A DNA stretch of 64,000 bases from CBFFRJ01 sp051486985 (GCF_051486985.1 NZ_JAHVDV010000021.1:28349-92348), one strand, 5' to 3'. Positions 1-8,140 are shown, numbered from the stretch's first letter. Program-made: numbers and translations. Notes: generated by a model from the sequence alone, not told the origin.

Positions 1-205
1 TGCCCTGCGCGATAAACCCGGCGCCTTGCTCATGACGCGCCAGAACGTGGCGGATTTGCGTGCTCTGGCTTAACGCATCGTATAAAGGGAGAACCGTGCC
101 GCCGGGAATGCCGGTGACCGTAGTGATCCCCTGACGTTCCAGTAAATGAACGATCAGCTGCGCGCCGGTAAAGCGTGTTGTAGAAGTTGTGCCCGAACTT
201 GCCAT
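1..205 (-). CDS. ilvB: Acetolactate synthase I large subunit, N-terminal part (truncated by window edge)
   Basis: The minus-strand reading frame starts at the ATG at 205 and runs off the window after 68 codons. It begins MASSGTTSTTRFTGAQ and continues through GIPGG, the start of the thiamine-diphosphate PYR domain, and ARHEQGAGFIAQG, which carries the conserved glutamate of ThDP enzymes. This closely matches E. coli IlvB. The enzyme makes acetolactate or acetohydroxybutyrate in valine, leucine and isoleucine synthesis, in a complex with the small subunit IlvN, which would lie outside the window. It lies downstream of ivbL and an attenuator, so control by valyl- and leucyl-tRNA charging is expected. 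Confidence 0.95.
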   Translation of the reverse strand, partial: MASSGTTSTTRFTGAQLIVHLLERQGITTVTGIPGGTVLPLYDALSQSTQIRHVLARHEQGAGFIAQG

Positions 206-252
206 GCTCCAGTCCTTTTCTTCTGGGCCGACTTTCCGGGCTGGTTAAAACA

Positions 253-286
253 GAAAACCCCGCCCGGTTTGCGCCGGCGGGGTTTT
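253..286 (-). terminator. ilvB attenuator terminator
   Basis: Read on the minus strand, a GC-rich stem (AAAACCCCGCC pairing with GGCGGGGTTTT, with a few mismatches in the loop) is followed by T-rich sequence. It sits between the valine-rich leader peptide ivbL and ilvB, where the classical ilvBN attenuator lies. When the ribosome moves through the Val codons without stalling, this stem should form and stop transcription. Confidence 0.85.
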
Positions 287-309
287 GGAATCGTGTGTTG
301 TTCCAGTCC

Positions 310-408
310 CTACGGCGCGTTGCCGACGACCACCACCACACGCACGACGACCACCGCGGCGTTGTGCGCGGTTTTTAGTAGGTTCATCGTCATAGTGGAA
401 GCGTTCAT
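310..408 (-). CDS. ivbL: ilvBN operon leader peptide, 32 aa
   Basis: The 32-residue frame starts at the ATG at 408 and ends AAVVVVRVVVVVGNAP, the same length and the same valine-run pattern as E. coli IvbL. It contains nine valine codons, and two leucines further upstream. Ribosome stalling at these codons under Val starvation is the known mechanism that relieves the attenuator just downstream. A second in-frame ATG lies at 393. I keep 408 because it gives the family length. Confidence 0.93.
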   Translation of the reverse strand: MNASTMTMNLLKTAHNAAVVVVRVVVVVGNAP

Positions 409-536
409 TTAGGAACTCGTGTCTGAATGATTAACAGGATTTATACAACCACAGGAAACCCTTTTGAACAACCGGTTTTTATGGCCCGCAAAGAAAGTGG
501 GCTACCGGTCACATTTCATCTGTCAGTTCATGAAAA

Positions 537-614
537 CAAAAAACCCCGCCGGAGCGAGGTTTTTAGCCAGGTTTTCGCGGGTGGTAACCGCAAAGCACAC
601 TGTGTTACGTCAAC
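537..614 (-). ncRNA. istR: IstR-1 antitoxin small RNA
   Basis: The minus-strand transcript is predicted to start at 614 (GTTGACGTAAC...) and to end at a Rho-independent terminator (stem AAAACCTCGC / GCGGGGTTTT, then Ts) around 537-563. That gives about 77 nt, close to the 75 nt of E. coli IstR-1. Its first 21 nt are complementary, except at one position, to 843-863 in the leader upstream of tisB. In E. coli, IstR-1 pairs there to block the ribosome standby site and cause RNase III cleavage of the tisAB mRNA. A longer SOS-induced form, IstR-2, would start further upstream near the LexA box. Confidence 0.88.
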
Positions 615-620
615 AGTGAA

Positions 621-649
621 ACTATACGATTAATTCATCTTGTACGCAA
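621..649 (-). promoter_or_regulatory. Constitutive istR-1 promoter
   Basis: On the minus strand there is a -35 TTGCGT (649-644), a 17-bp spacer and a -10 TATAGT (626-621). This places the start at 614, exactly at the first base of the predicted IstR-1. No LexA site overlaps it, consistent with constitutive antitoxin synthesis. Confidence 0.75.
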
Positions 650-711
650 TTTCAGCGCGCAATTCAGGCAGTCTGAGTATGTGACAGGATAGAAATTTCG
701 TCCAGAAATAA

Positions 712-727
712 CTGTAAATATATACAG
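712..727. promoter_or_regulatory. LexA SOS box of the tisAB / istR-2 divergent region
   Basis: CTGTAAATATATACAG is a perfect CTGT-N8-ACAG SOS box with an AT-rich centre. It lies between istR and tisB. A plausible tisAB -10 (TATACT, 736-741, plus strand) follows 8 bp later, so bound LexA should shut the toxin promoter. In E. coli the same box also controls istR-2 on the other strand. Confidence 0.92.
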
Positions 728-735
728 TGATTATT

Positions 736-741
736 TATACT
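736..741 (+). promoter_or_regulatory. Probable tisAB promoter -10 element
   Basis: TATACT lies just downstream of the LexA box, with a start expected near 748. The -35 region overlaps the LexA box and is a poor match to TTGACA. The transcript would carry a leader of about 187 nt before tisB, including the untranslated tisA region and the IstR target. Confidence 0.6.
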
Positions 742-842
742 GATATTGCTTTTCACAGTGTGAATAAGGGGCCGCGTTGATACCGGCGCATATCAAGTCC
801 TGGCTGAAACGGGTGGTGCCGTCAGTGCCTTAACCCCTTGAG

Positions 843-863
843 AGCACACTGTGTTACGCCAAC
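843..863 (+). promoter_or_regulatory. IstR-1 target / ribosome standby region in the tisB leader
   Basis: These 21 bp are a direct repeat (20 of 21 identical) of 594-614, the template of the IstR-1 5' end. The mRNA here is therefore complementary to the antitoxin RNA. In E. coli this segment is the standby site that ribosomes need before initiating at the structured tisB start. Confidence 0.85.
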
Positions 864-934
864 AAAACGGCTGGTAACAGGCAGCGGAAAGGTACGTCAG
901 CCGGTCGTGCTCCTTTTGCCAAAAGGAGAAGCGT

Positions 935-1024
935 ATGAGCAACATGGATATGACTGTTCTTATCCTGAAACTCATTGTTGCGTTGTTGCAACTGCTTGAT
1001 GCCGTCCTGAAGTTCCTGCAGTAA
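935..1024 (+). CDS. tisB: SOS-induced membrane toxin TisB, 29 aa
   Basis: The 29-codon frame starts at ATG 935 behind AAGGAG. It encodes a single hydrophobic amphipathic helix containing LILKLIVALLQLLDAVLKFL, almost identical to E. coli TisB (same length, same LILKLIVA and QLLDAVLK cores). TisB inserts into the inner membrane, dissipates the proton motive force and promotes persistence after DNA damage. It is flanked by the LexA box and IstR target upstream and by a terminator downstream. It is short enough to be missed by most gene callers. Confidence 0.93.
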   Translation: MSNMDMTVLILKLIVALLQLLDAVLKFLQ

Positions 1025-1043
1025 TTCAGGTTCAAGTCGCACC

Positions 1044-1072
1044 GAAGGGGGGCAGGAAACTGCCCCCCTTTA
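1044..1072 (+). terminator. tisB terminator
   Basis: AAGGGGGGCA and TGCCCCCCTT form a 10-bp perfect stem around a short loop, followed by TAAT. It lies 20 bp after the tisB stop. Confidence 0.85.
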
Positions 1073-1164
1073 ATAACCTCCCCTGTCGGTGGTGTTACAG
1101 GAAAGCCTGGCGGTCAGAGACATTCGTGTTACATTTTTATGACGTTCAACGCGAATCTTTCCCT

Positions 1165-1998
1165 ATGACCCTCACGGTTTTTTGCATCTTACTGTTCGCT
1201 GCACTGCTTCACGCCAGCTGGAATGCCATCGTTAAAGCGGGCAGTGATAAGCTCTACGCCGCCATCAGCGTGAGCGGCTCCGCCGCCGTAATAGCGCTCG
1301 TGATGCTCCCTTTCGCCCCCCAGCCGGCGTTCGCCAGCGTACCCTACCTGGCAGTGTCCTGCGTGTTACAGGTGGTGTACACAGTACTCGTCGCCCGGAC
1401 TTATCAGGTCTCTGACATGAGCCAGACCTATCCGCTCATGCGCGGTACAGCACCGCTGCTGGTGGCGATGGTGAGTGTGATTTTTCTCGGCGACTCCCTT
1501 TCGCTTCAGGCCTGGTCGGGCATTGCGGTCATCTGCCTCTCAATTCTCGGTATGGCCTGCAACGGTCGTCATCGATCGCGGCAGGGCATCTGGCTGGCAC
1601 TGCTCAATGCCTGCTTTATTGCCGGGTATACGCTGGTCGACGGCACCGGGTTCCGCCTCTCGGGTACTGCGCTGGGCTATACCCTCTGGACGTTTTTCCT
1701 GAACGGATTTTGTCTGCTGCTCTGGGCAATGACAACGCGCCGCCAGGCGGTATCACGCTACCTGTTGACGCACTGGAAGATGGGCGTGCCGGGGGGTATT
1801 GGTACAATGGGCTCCTACGGGCTGGCATTGTGGGCAATGACTCAGGCTCCGCTGGCGGTGGTGGCTGCGCTGCGCGAAACCTCAATCCTGTTTGGGGCAT
1901 TCATTGCCTTCGTGCTGCTTAAAGAGAAGGTCTCCGCCCTGCGAATAGTTGCAGCCTGCGGCATTGCGCTGGGTGCGATACTGCTGCGTCTGTCCTGA
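1165..1998 (+). CDS. DMT-superfamily (EamA) membrane transporter
   Basis: This is a hydrophobic protein of about 277 residues with roughly ten predicted membrane helices, built as two EamA halves. The first half has the HASWNAIVKAG motif near its N-terminus, common in EamA proteins. The start at ATG 1165 is chosen because the protein then begins directly with the first helix (MTLTVFCILLFAALLHASWN); an upstream in-frame start at 1126 would add 13 polar residues. The substrate cannot be told; relatives export amino acids or metabolites. It stands between the tisB terminator and emrD, and no E. coli K-12 gene occupies this slot. Confidence 0.8.
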   Translation: MTLTVFCILLFAALLHASWNAIVKAGSDKLYAAISVSGSAAVIALVMLPFAPQPAFASVPYLAVSCVLQVVYTVLVARTYQVSDMSQTYPLMRGTAPLLVAMVSVIFLGDSLSLQAWSGIAVICLSILGMACNGRHRSRQGIWLALLNACFIAGYTLVDGTGFRLSGTALGYTLWTFFLNGFCLLLWAMTTRRQAVSRYLLTHWKMGVPGGIGTMGSYGLALWAMTQAPLAVVAALRETSILFGAFIAFVLLKEKVSALRIVAACGIALGAILLRLS

Positions 1999-2174
1999 TA
2001 GCAGACTGGCAATAAATCTTGCCGAAAATCGTTTACAAAACCTGCCTGTTTCGTATGCCGCTTTATTGCCGCCCGTCTTGTCTTGTCACATTACCGTGGT
2101 AGATTCCTCTCGAATTTCACGGTTATGGCAGCAGTCTCTCCTTTAACATCTACTTTTTACCATGTAATCGACGA

Positions 2175-3359
2175 ATGAAAAGAGAACGTAATGTCAGTTT
2201 GCTTCTGATGCTGGTACTGCTGGTGGCAGTCGGGCAGATGACGCAAACCATTTATATCCCGGCCATTGCTGGCATGGCGCAGGATCTGAACGTGCGTGAA
2301 GGCGCGATGCAAAGCGTAATGGCCGCCTATCTGCTCACCTACGGCGTGTCACAACTGTTTTATGGCCCGCTGGCCGATCGCGCGGGACGCCGTCCGGCCA
2401 TTCTGTTTGGCATGAGCATTTTTATGCTGGCTACGCTCGTGGCCCTCTTCACCCAAAGCCTGACGGTGCTCATCATCGCCAGCGCCTTTCAGGGAATGGG
2501 CACCGGCGTGGGTGGTGTCATGGCACGTACACTGCCACGCGACCTCTATTCCGGCACTGAGCTACGCCACGCCAACAGCCTGTTAAATATGGGGATTCTG
2601 GTCAGTCCGCTGCTGGCTCCGCTGATCGGCGGCCTGCTGACTACGGTGTGGAACTGGCGTGCCTGTTACCTCTTTTTACTCCTTCTCTGCGCGGGTATTA
2701 CCTGGAGCATGGCGCGCTGGATGCCGGAAACCCGCCCTACTGGCACCCTGAACATGAGCATCATAGCGCGCTATAAAACCTTGCTCGGCAACGGCATGTT
2801 CAGCGGTTATCTGCTGATGCTGATTGGTGGCCTGGCAGGTATTGCAGTGTTTGAAGCCTGCTCCGGGGTGTTGATGGGCTCGGTGCTGGGGCTGTCCAGT
2901 ATGGCTGTCAGTGTGTTGTTTATTCTGCCCATTCCCGCTGCCTTTTTTGGCGCCTGGTTTGCTGGTCGGCAAAACAAGCGCTTCTCAACGCTGATGTGGC
3001 AGGCCGTCGGCAGTTGCCTGCTGGCAGGCGTGATGATGTGGATACCCGGCTGGCTGGGGATAATGAACCTCTGGACATTATTGCTGCCCGCCGCACTCTT
3101 TTTCTTTGGCGCGGGCATGCTTTTCCCCCTTGCTACCAGCGGCGCAATGGAGCCTTTCCCGTTCCTCGCAGGCACCGCTGGTGCGCTGGTCGGCGGGCTG
3201 CAAAATATGGGCTCCGGCGGGCTGGCATGGCTCTCGGCAAAATTGCCGCAGACCAGCCAGTTTAGTCTCGGGATGCTGATGACGCTCGCGGGGCTGCTGA
3301 TTCTGCTGAGCTGGCTGCCGCTGGCGATGCGCCAGGGGCAGCATGAGCAGACAGTTTAG
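2175..3359 (+). CDS. emrD: Multidrug efflux MFS transporter EmrD, 394 aa
   Basis: The protein has twelve membrane helices of the MFS DHA1 type, with the loop 2-3 motif GPLADRAGRRP and strong similarity to E. coli EmrD along its whole length (same 394 residues). EmrD exports amphipathic compounds, including uncouplers, across the inner membrane by proton antiport. The start MKRERNVSLLLMLVLLVAVGQ matches the E. coli start; the Shine-Dalgarno is weak. Its 3' end is overlapped for 98 bp by the convergent GH5-like gene. Confidence 0.95.
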   Translation: MKRERNVSLLLMLVLLVAVGQMTQTIYIPAIAGMAQDLNVREGAMQSVMAAYLLTYGVSQLFYGPLADRAGRRPAILFGMSIFMLATLVALFTQSLTVLIIASAFQGMGTGVGGVMARTLPRDLYSGTELRHANSLLNMGILVSPLLAPLIGGLLTTVWNWRACYLFLLLLCAGITWSMARWMPETRPTGTLNMSIIARYKTLLGNGMFSGYLLMLIGGLAGIAVFEACSGVLMGSVLGLSSMAVSVLFILPIPAAFFGAWFAGRQNKRFSTLMWQAVGSCLLAGVMMWIPGWLGIMNLWTLLLPAALFFFGAGMLFPLATSGAMEPFPFLAGTAGALVGGLQNMGSGGLAWLSAKLPQTSQFSLGMLMTLAGLLILLSWLPLAMRQGQHEQTV

Positions 3360-4350
3360 TGTTGCGATGGCCCGGCTTAACGTCGGGCGCTTCACACGTC
3401 GGGGCGATCATCAGCTTTAATAACGGCTCCGTAGTAGGGCGCCAGTCCCCCTCTTCACCGTCATAAAACTGGGTATCAGCGTTGATTGCATAGGGAATAT
3501 GCGCTCTGTTGAGTTCACAGGCCATAAAGGTTGCGAAGGCGATTTGCGATTCAGCGGGGGCATTTTTAATGGTCTCACCCACCGACCAGCCGCCCACCCA
3601 GCTGGCATGCCCCGTTTTTTGCTGCCAGCGAACCGCGGTATTAATACGCTGGCGGATAGCCGCTTTCTCTGCCGCTGTGCCCGAGGTCCACGGGTATTTT
3701 CCGTTATTCTTCTGCGGCCCCCAGGGAAAAATATGCCATTCAGCCAACAGATAGTTCTGGCTGTGCGGCGGCAGTTTCAGGGTATTAAGCTCCTCCGGTG
3801 CGGCACGCAGGCGTGGGGCAATAAAAATCATCCGCTGCGGGTTTATCTCATGCACGGTTCTGATGATGTTTTCATACGCCCGGCCGAGGACCGCCTGATC
3901 ACGGTTAAGTTTATCCGCCGGGTCATAAATCAGGTCAAACCCCAACTGTGGATGTTCGTTACCAAACCAGGTAGCAACCGTCTTCCACCATGCCACCAGC
4001 TGGGCTTCGTTTTTTACACTGGGGTCCGCTTTGAAAGCGTCCGCCTGATAGGAAATGATGGGGATCAGGCCATTTTGCTCACAGGCTTCAACCAGCTTAC
4101 GTAAATGGATTAATCGTGCTTCGGTCAGGGTATCCGCGACGCGAATGCGGACATGACGGATCCCTTCTGCATAGAAGTCACGGGCCACCAGCGGGTCGAA
4201 CTCCCGAATGCCGCGATCGGTCCGCGCCCAGTCCACATCCAGGCCCACCCCCAACTCACGGGCATAACGCGCCGCCGCAGGCAGCGTATCGGCAGCAAAC
4301 GCAGAAAGCCCGGACAGGAGCAGAGCAACAGTTAACAGAGGTTTAAACAC
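3262..4350 (-). CDS. Exported GH5-like (cellulase-fold) protein, catalytic glutamates not conserved
   Basis: A signal peptide (MFKPLLTVALLLSGLSAFA) is followed by a GH5-type TIM-barrel sequence: GVGLDVDW near 35-41, HVRIRV near 66-71, and W-H-x-F near 205-208. I choose GTG 4350, with AAGG 6 bp upstream, over TTG 4365. In GH5 enzymes the acid/base lies in an N-E-P motif; here the matching place reads Y142-D-P. The nucleophile in V-G-E-W/F reads V-G-G254-W. Both catalytic Glu are therefore replaced, which suggests a binding or vestigial role in the periplasm. The last 33 or so residues (Ala/Ser/Pro-rich) are antisense to the end of emrD and look like read-through past a lost stop. Confidence 0.75.
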   Translation of the reverse strand: MFKPLLTVALLLSGLSAFAADTLPAAARYARELGVGLDVDWARTDRGIREFDPLVARDFYAEGIRHVRIRVADTLTEARLIHLRKLVEACEQNGLIPIISYQADAFKADPSVKNEAQLVAWWKTVATWFGNEHPQLGFDLIYDPADKLNRDQAVLGRAYENIIRTVHEINPQRMIFIAPRLRAAPEELNTLKLPPHSQNYLLAEWHIFPWGPQKNNGKYPWTSGTAAEKAAIRQRINTAVRWQQKTGHASWVGGWSVGETIKNAPAESQIAFATFMACELNRAHIPYAINADTQFYDGEEGDWRPTTEPLLKLMIAPTCEAPDVKPGHRNTKLSAHAAPGASPAAASSAESAAPRASSASRD

Positions 4351-4543
4351 GATTGACCTTGCCAAAATCAGTGGTGATGAGATGTATTTAACATGCTTTT
4401 AAGCCAGAGGTGCAGCATGAAAGCGTAAAAATTCACTGCCCGATGGTCATCGGTGAGGATATCAGTCACCCCCTGTTGTTAACAGTGGCATTCCGGGTAA
4501 AAATCGCCGAAGGTAGGGTTTTCACTTTCGCCTGGCAGACACC

Positions 4544-5875
4544 ATGAATCACGACGATATTGAACGCCTCATCGCCCGTTTCCCGCTGGTTTCCTCTTTG
4601 CAACGATTACAGGAAATCCTCTGGTTTAATCCTGGCACCACCTCTCTTGCACAGGGCCTGCCTTACGTAGGGCTGACGGAGCAGGACGTTAACGCGGCCC
4701 ACGCCAGACTGGACCGTTTCGCCCCTTATCTGGCGAAGGCGTTCCCGGAAACGGCGGCCACCGGTGGGATTATTGAATCCGAGGTAATCGCCATTCCACG
4801 AATGCAGAAGCGGCTGGAAAAGGAGTACGGGAAACCTGTCAGCGGGGAGATGCTGCTGAAAAAAGACAGCCACCTGCCCATTTCCGGCTCGATTAAAGCG
4901 CGTGGTGGCATTTATGAGGTACTGGCTCACGCAGAAAAGCTGGCGCTTGAAGCAGGACTGCTCAGCACAGAAGCGGACTACAGCGTGCTGCTCTCTCCTG
5001 AATTCAAACGGTTCTTTAGTCAGTACAGCATTGCCGTTGGTTCAACCGGCAACCTGGGGCTGTCGATTGGCATCATGAGCGCCTGTATTGGCTTTAAGGT
5101 GACGGTGCACATGTCCGCTGACGCCCGCGCATGGAAAAAGGCCAAACTACGCAGCCACGGCGTGACGGTGGTGGAGTACGAAGAGGATTACGGCGTAGCG
5201 GTTGAGCAGGGACGTAAAGCGGCGGAGTCCGACCCCAACTGCTTTTTCATTGATGATGAGAATTCCCGCACCCTGTTTCTCGGTTATGCCGTTGCCGGGC
5301 AGCGTCTGAAAGCGCAATTTGAACAGCAGGGCCGCATGGTGGATGCGTCTCATCCGCTGTTTGTTTACCTGCCGTGCGGGGTCGGTGGTGGCCCCGGCGG
5401 CGTCGCCTTTGGCCTGAAACTGGCCTTTGGCGACCATGTACATTGCTTCTTCGCCGAACCGACTCATTCGCCCTGTATGCTGCTCGGGATTTACACCGGT
5501 CTGCACGATAACATCGCTGTTCAGGATATTGGTATTGATAACCTTACCGCAGCGGACGGCCTCGCGGTTGGTCGGGCATCGGGCTTTGTTGGCCGTGCAA
5601 TGGAGCGGCTGCTGGACGGCATTTATACGCTCGATGATCAGACGATGTACAATCTGCTCGCGTTACTGGCGCAGGAAGAGGGAATTCTGCTTGAGCCGTC
5701 GGCGCTTGCCGGAATGCCGGGGCCGCTGCATGTAAGTGCCAGCGATGAATATCATCAATTGCAAGGCTTAACGACAGAACAGATGGCGAAGGCCACACAC
5801 CTGGTCTGGGCGACCGGTGGCGGCATGGTGCCGCAGGCAGAGATGGCGCAGTACCTGGCCAAAGGTGAGGGATAA
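4544..5875 (+). CDS. dsdA: D-serine ammonia-lyase (D-serine dehydratase), 443 aa
   Basis: The protein is highly similar to E. coli DsdA over its full length. It has the PLP lysine in SGSIK118ARGG and the glycine-rich phosphate loop CGVGGGPGG. It converts D-serine to pyruvate and ammonia in the cytoplasm. In E. coli K-12 dsdA follows the permease dsdX and regulator dsdC; neither is present here, so the gene is an orphan in this window and occupies the space where K-12 carries yidFGH. The start ATG 4544 has a weak Shine-Dalgarno. How it is induced is not visible. Confidence 0.95.
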   Translation: MNHDDIERLIARFPLVSSLQRLQEILWFNPGTTSLAQGLPYVGLTEQDVNAAHARLDRFAPYLAKAFPETAATGGIIESEVIAIPRMQKRLEKEYGKPVSGEMLLKKDSHLPISGSIKARGGIYEVLAHAEKLALEAGLLSTEADYSVLLSPEFKRFFSQYSIAVGSTGNLGLSIGIMSACIGFKVTVHMSADARAWKKAKLRSHGVTVVEYEEDYGVAVEQGRKAAESDPNCFFIDDENSRTLFLGYAVAGQRLKAQFEQQGRMVDASHPLFVYLPCGVGGGPGGVAFGLKLAFGDHVHCFFAEPTHSPCMLLGIYTGLHDNIAVQDIGIDNLTAADGLAVGRASGFVGRAMERLLDGIYTLDDQTMYNLLALLAQEEGILLEPSALAGMPGPLHVSASDEYHQLQGLTTEQMAKATHLVWATGGGMVPQAEMAQYLAKGEG

Positions 5876-5948
5876 CGGTTTTGCCGCACTTGCTCTTCCT
5901 GGTGCTACTATCAGAACAGAAACAAACAGCGACATGGAGTTTTGCGTA

Positions 5949-6395
5949 ATGGTCATACAGAATAAGTTTGGTTCACTTGGCCTGTTTTTGGGTGTCATTG
6001 CATTATTGATGGGCCTTATCCACTCTTCGATGGGTCCTTTTTCCAGCCCCGTCCCCACCGTAGAAAAAGTCATTGCTGAAAAAATCACAGCCGTGAAAAA
6101 AGGGATTGTTGCCGGGTTAAAAGGCGAAGAGCCGCAGACCTACACCGTCGTGAATAAGCCTGCGGATATTGACAAGATAGTAGATAATACGGGTCTCGTT
6201 ATGGCCGTTATGGCGCTGCTTTGCGCGTTTATTGCAGGCATTCGCAAAGAGAATCGCTGGGGGATCTATGGCGCCCTCTGTTTCGGCGGCGGCACCCTTG
6301 CGTTTCATGCCCTGTTGTTCGGCATCGGTGTGGTTTTTACGATTCTCCTCATCCTCGCCATCATCGCCTTTTTCACAGGAACTTCTCCCTTCTGA
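5949..6395 (+). CDS. yidI: Small inner-membrane protein, YidI-like, 148 aa
   Basis: The protein has an N-terminal hydrophobic helix (about residues 8-28), a charged region (PTVEKVIAEKITAVKKG), and three hydrophobic segments between about 70 and 148, ending FTGTSPF. Start ATG 5949 is supported by GGAG 9 bp upstream; ATG 5934 is the alternative. Its position immediately before convergent yidE matches E. coli yidI, and the opening FGSLGLFLG resembles that family. No function is established. Confidence 0.7.
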   Translation: MVIQNKFGSLGLFLGVIALLMGLIHSSMGPFSSPVPTVEKVIAEKITAVKKGIVAGLKGEEPQTYTVVNKPADIDKIVDNTGLVMAVMALLCAFIAGIRKENRWGIYGALCFGGGTLAFHALLFGIGVVFTILLILAIIAFFTGTSPF

Positions 6396-6400
6396 TGTAG

Positions 6401-8062
6401 CTAACCCATTCCCCAGAACAGTACCGCCAGCAGTTGCGGCGTGATAATGCGCAGAAACATGACCAGCGGGTAGACGGTAGCGTAGGAGAGTGCGGCAGCG
6501 CCGCTGGTGGCATGTAAGCCGTTCGCGAATGCCAGAGCTGGCGGATCGGTCATCGATCCGGCCAGCATGCCGCACAGCGTGAGATAGTTCATTTTACCCA
6601 GCAGGCGCGCCAGTATACCGACGGTTAATAGCGGGATGGCGGTGATAAAGATGCCATAGCACATCCAGTTCACGCCGTCGCCGTGAGTGAGCGTGGCGAT
6701 AAAACCACCGCCTGACTTCAGCCCCACGACCGCCAGAAAGAGCACAATACCGAGCTCCCGTAGCGCGAGGTTTGCGCTCGGCGGCATAAACCAGTAAAGC
6801 TTGCCGATGCTGCCAATACGCCCAAGGATCAGCGCCATGATAAGCGGCCCCCCCGCCAGGCCGAGCTTCAGCGCCACCGGGAACCCCGGGACAAAGAGCG
6901 GAATCGACCCCAGCAAAACGCCAAGGCCAATGCCGATAAATACGGGTAGCATTTGTACCTGCTGAAGCTTGTGCTGCGCGTTGCCGAGCTCGGACGCAAC
7001 CGCGTCGATGGCCGCCTGCCGTCCCACCAGATTGAGAATATCGCCAAACTGCAGACTGGCGTCACTGCTCGCCACCAGCTCTACCCCGGCGCGGTTAAGG
7101 CGGGAGATCACCACATCGTAACGCTCTTTAACGTGCAGATCGCGAATGCGTTTGCCGAGCACCTTTTCATTAGTGACCACAATGCGTTCGACGCGCAAAT
7201 CCGTACCGCGTGTTGAAAGTGAGGTTTCCACTTCCTGGCCCATCACCAGCTGCGCGCTGTGCAGGTCTTTCGGTAATCCCACCAGATGCAACAAGTCACC
7301 TAACTGAATGAGCGTGCCGGGAGAAGGCACCATCAGCGTTTCATTCCGTTTCAGGCGCGAACAGATAATCTTGTCGCTGTTGAGCATGGGCACGTCCTGA
7401 ATCGCCATGTTATTCAGATTCGGGTTTTCGACGCGAATGTTGATGGTTTTGATCAGGGCGTTACCGTTGCTGGTGCCAGCATCGTGCTGTTCGGCTTCGC
7501 GCTCTACGTTGACCCGAAAGCCCACGCGCAATAGCCACATGGTGAGTAAAATCCCACAAATACCAAAGGGGTAGGCCATCGCGTAGCTCATCCCCATCTG
7601 ATCGAGGATAGTGGTCGGCGTCCCGAGGTCGTGAAGGATTTGCTGCCCGGCACCCAGCGCCGGCGTATTGGTCACGGCACCGGAGAAGATGCCGAGGATC
7701 ACCGGTAGCGGGATGTTAAAGAGTTTATGCAGGATGGCGGTTACCAGCCCACCGAGGATAACAATCAGGATGGCGAACAGGTTCAGGCGCAGCCCCGAGA
7801 CGCGCAGCGAAGCAAAAAAGCCCGGCCCCACCTGAATACCAATGGTGTAGACAAAGAGGATGAGGCCGAACTCCTGAATGAAGTGCAGCATCGGACTACT
7901 GAGCGTCACGCCCGCCTGGTCAACAAAGTGGCCGACGATAATCCCGCCAAACAGGACACCGCCTATCCCGAACCCCACGCCACGAATTTTGATATTGCCT
8001 ATCCATAATCCCACTACCGCGACCAGAGCCAGTACGCTTACAGTTAACGCTATATCACTCAT
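6401..8062 (-). CDS. yidE: Putative AAE-family transporter YidE with two RCK_C domains, 553 aa
   Basis: The protein is near-identical in length and sequence to E. coli YidE. It has an N-terminal membrane block (about 1-170), two TrkA_C/RCK_C-like cytoplasmic domains (about 190-370), then a second membrane block ending LRIITPQLLAVLFWGMG. The GxxSGAVTNTPALGAG and GSMTDPPALAFAN repeats are typical of the aspartate:alanine exchanger family. The start MSDIALTVSVLALVAVV at 8062 matches E. coli; the longer frame to 8095 is not needed. The substrate is unknown. Confidence 0.93.
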   Translation of the reverse strand: MSDIALTVSVLALVAVVGLWIGNIKIRGVGFGIGGVLFGGIIVGHFVDQAGVTLSSPMLHFIQEFGLILFVYTIGIQVGPGFFASLRVSGLRLNLFAILIVILGGLVTAILHKLFNIPLPVILGIFSGAVTNTPALGAGQQILHDLGTPTTILDQMGMSYAMAYPFGICGILLTMWLLRVGFRVNVEREAEQHDAGTSNGNALIKTINIRVENPNLNNMAIQDVPMLNSDKIICSRLKRNETLMVPSPGTLIQLGDLLHLVGLPKDLHSAQLVMGQEVETSLSTRGTDLRVERIVVTNEKVLGKRIRDLHVKERYDVVISRLNRAGVELVASSDASLQFGDILNLVGRQAAIDAVASELGNAQHKLQQVQMLPVFIGIGLGVLLGSIPLFVPGFPVALKLGLAGGPLIMALILGRIGSIGKLYWFMPPSANLALRELGIVLFLAVVGLKSGGGFIATLTHGDGVNWMCYGIFITAIPLLTVGILARLLGKMNYLTLCGMLAGSMTDPPALAFANGLHATSGAAALSYATVYPLVMFLRIITPQLLAVLFWGMG

Positions 8063-8140
8063 AAGAATTCCCTGTGAATAACATTGTAAACACAAGGGAT
8101 TCTCTCAGAGCTGCCGCGGGATGTATGGGCTATGGCGCAC

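Noticed and set aside
30..341. Minus-strand 103-codon open frame over ilvB and ivbL
   Set aside because: It is out of frame with ilvB and ivbL, crosses the attenuator and shows no family similarity; the true genes explain the sequence.
427..633. 68-codon plus-strand open frame opposite istR
   Set aside because: It runs through the istR terminator and promoter antisense; no ribosome site, no similarity.
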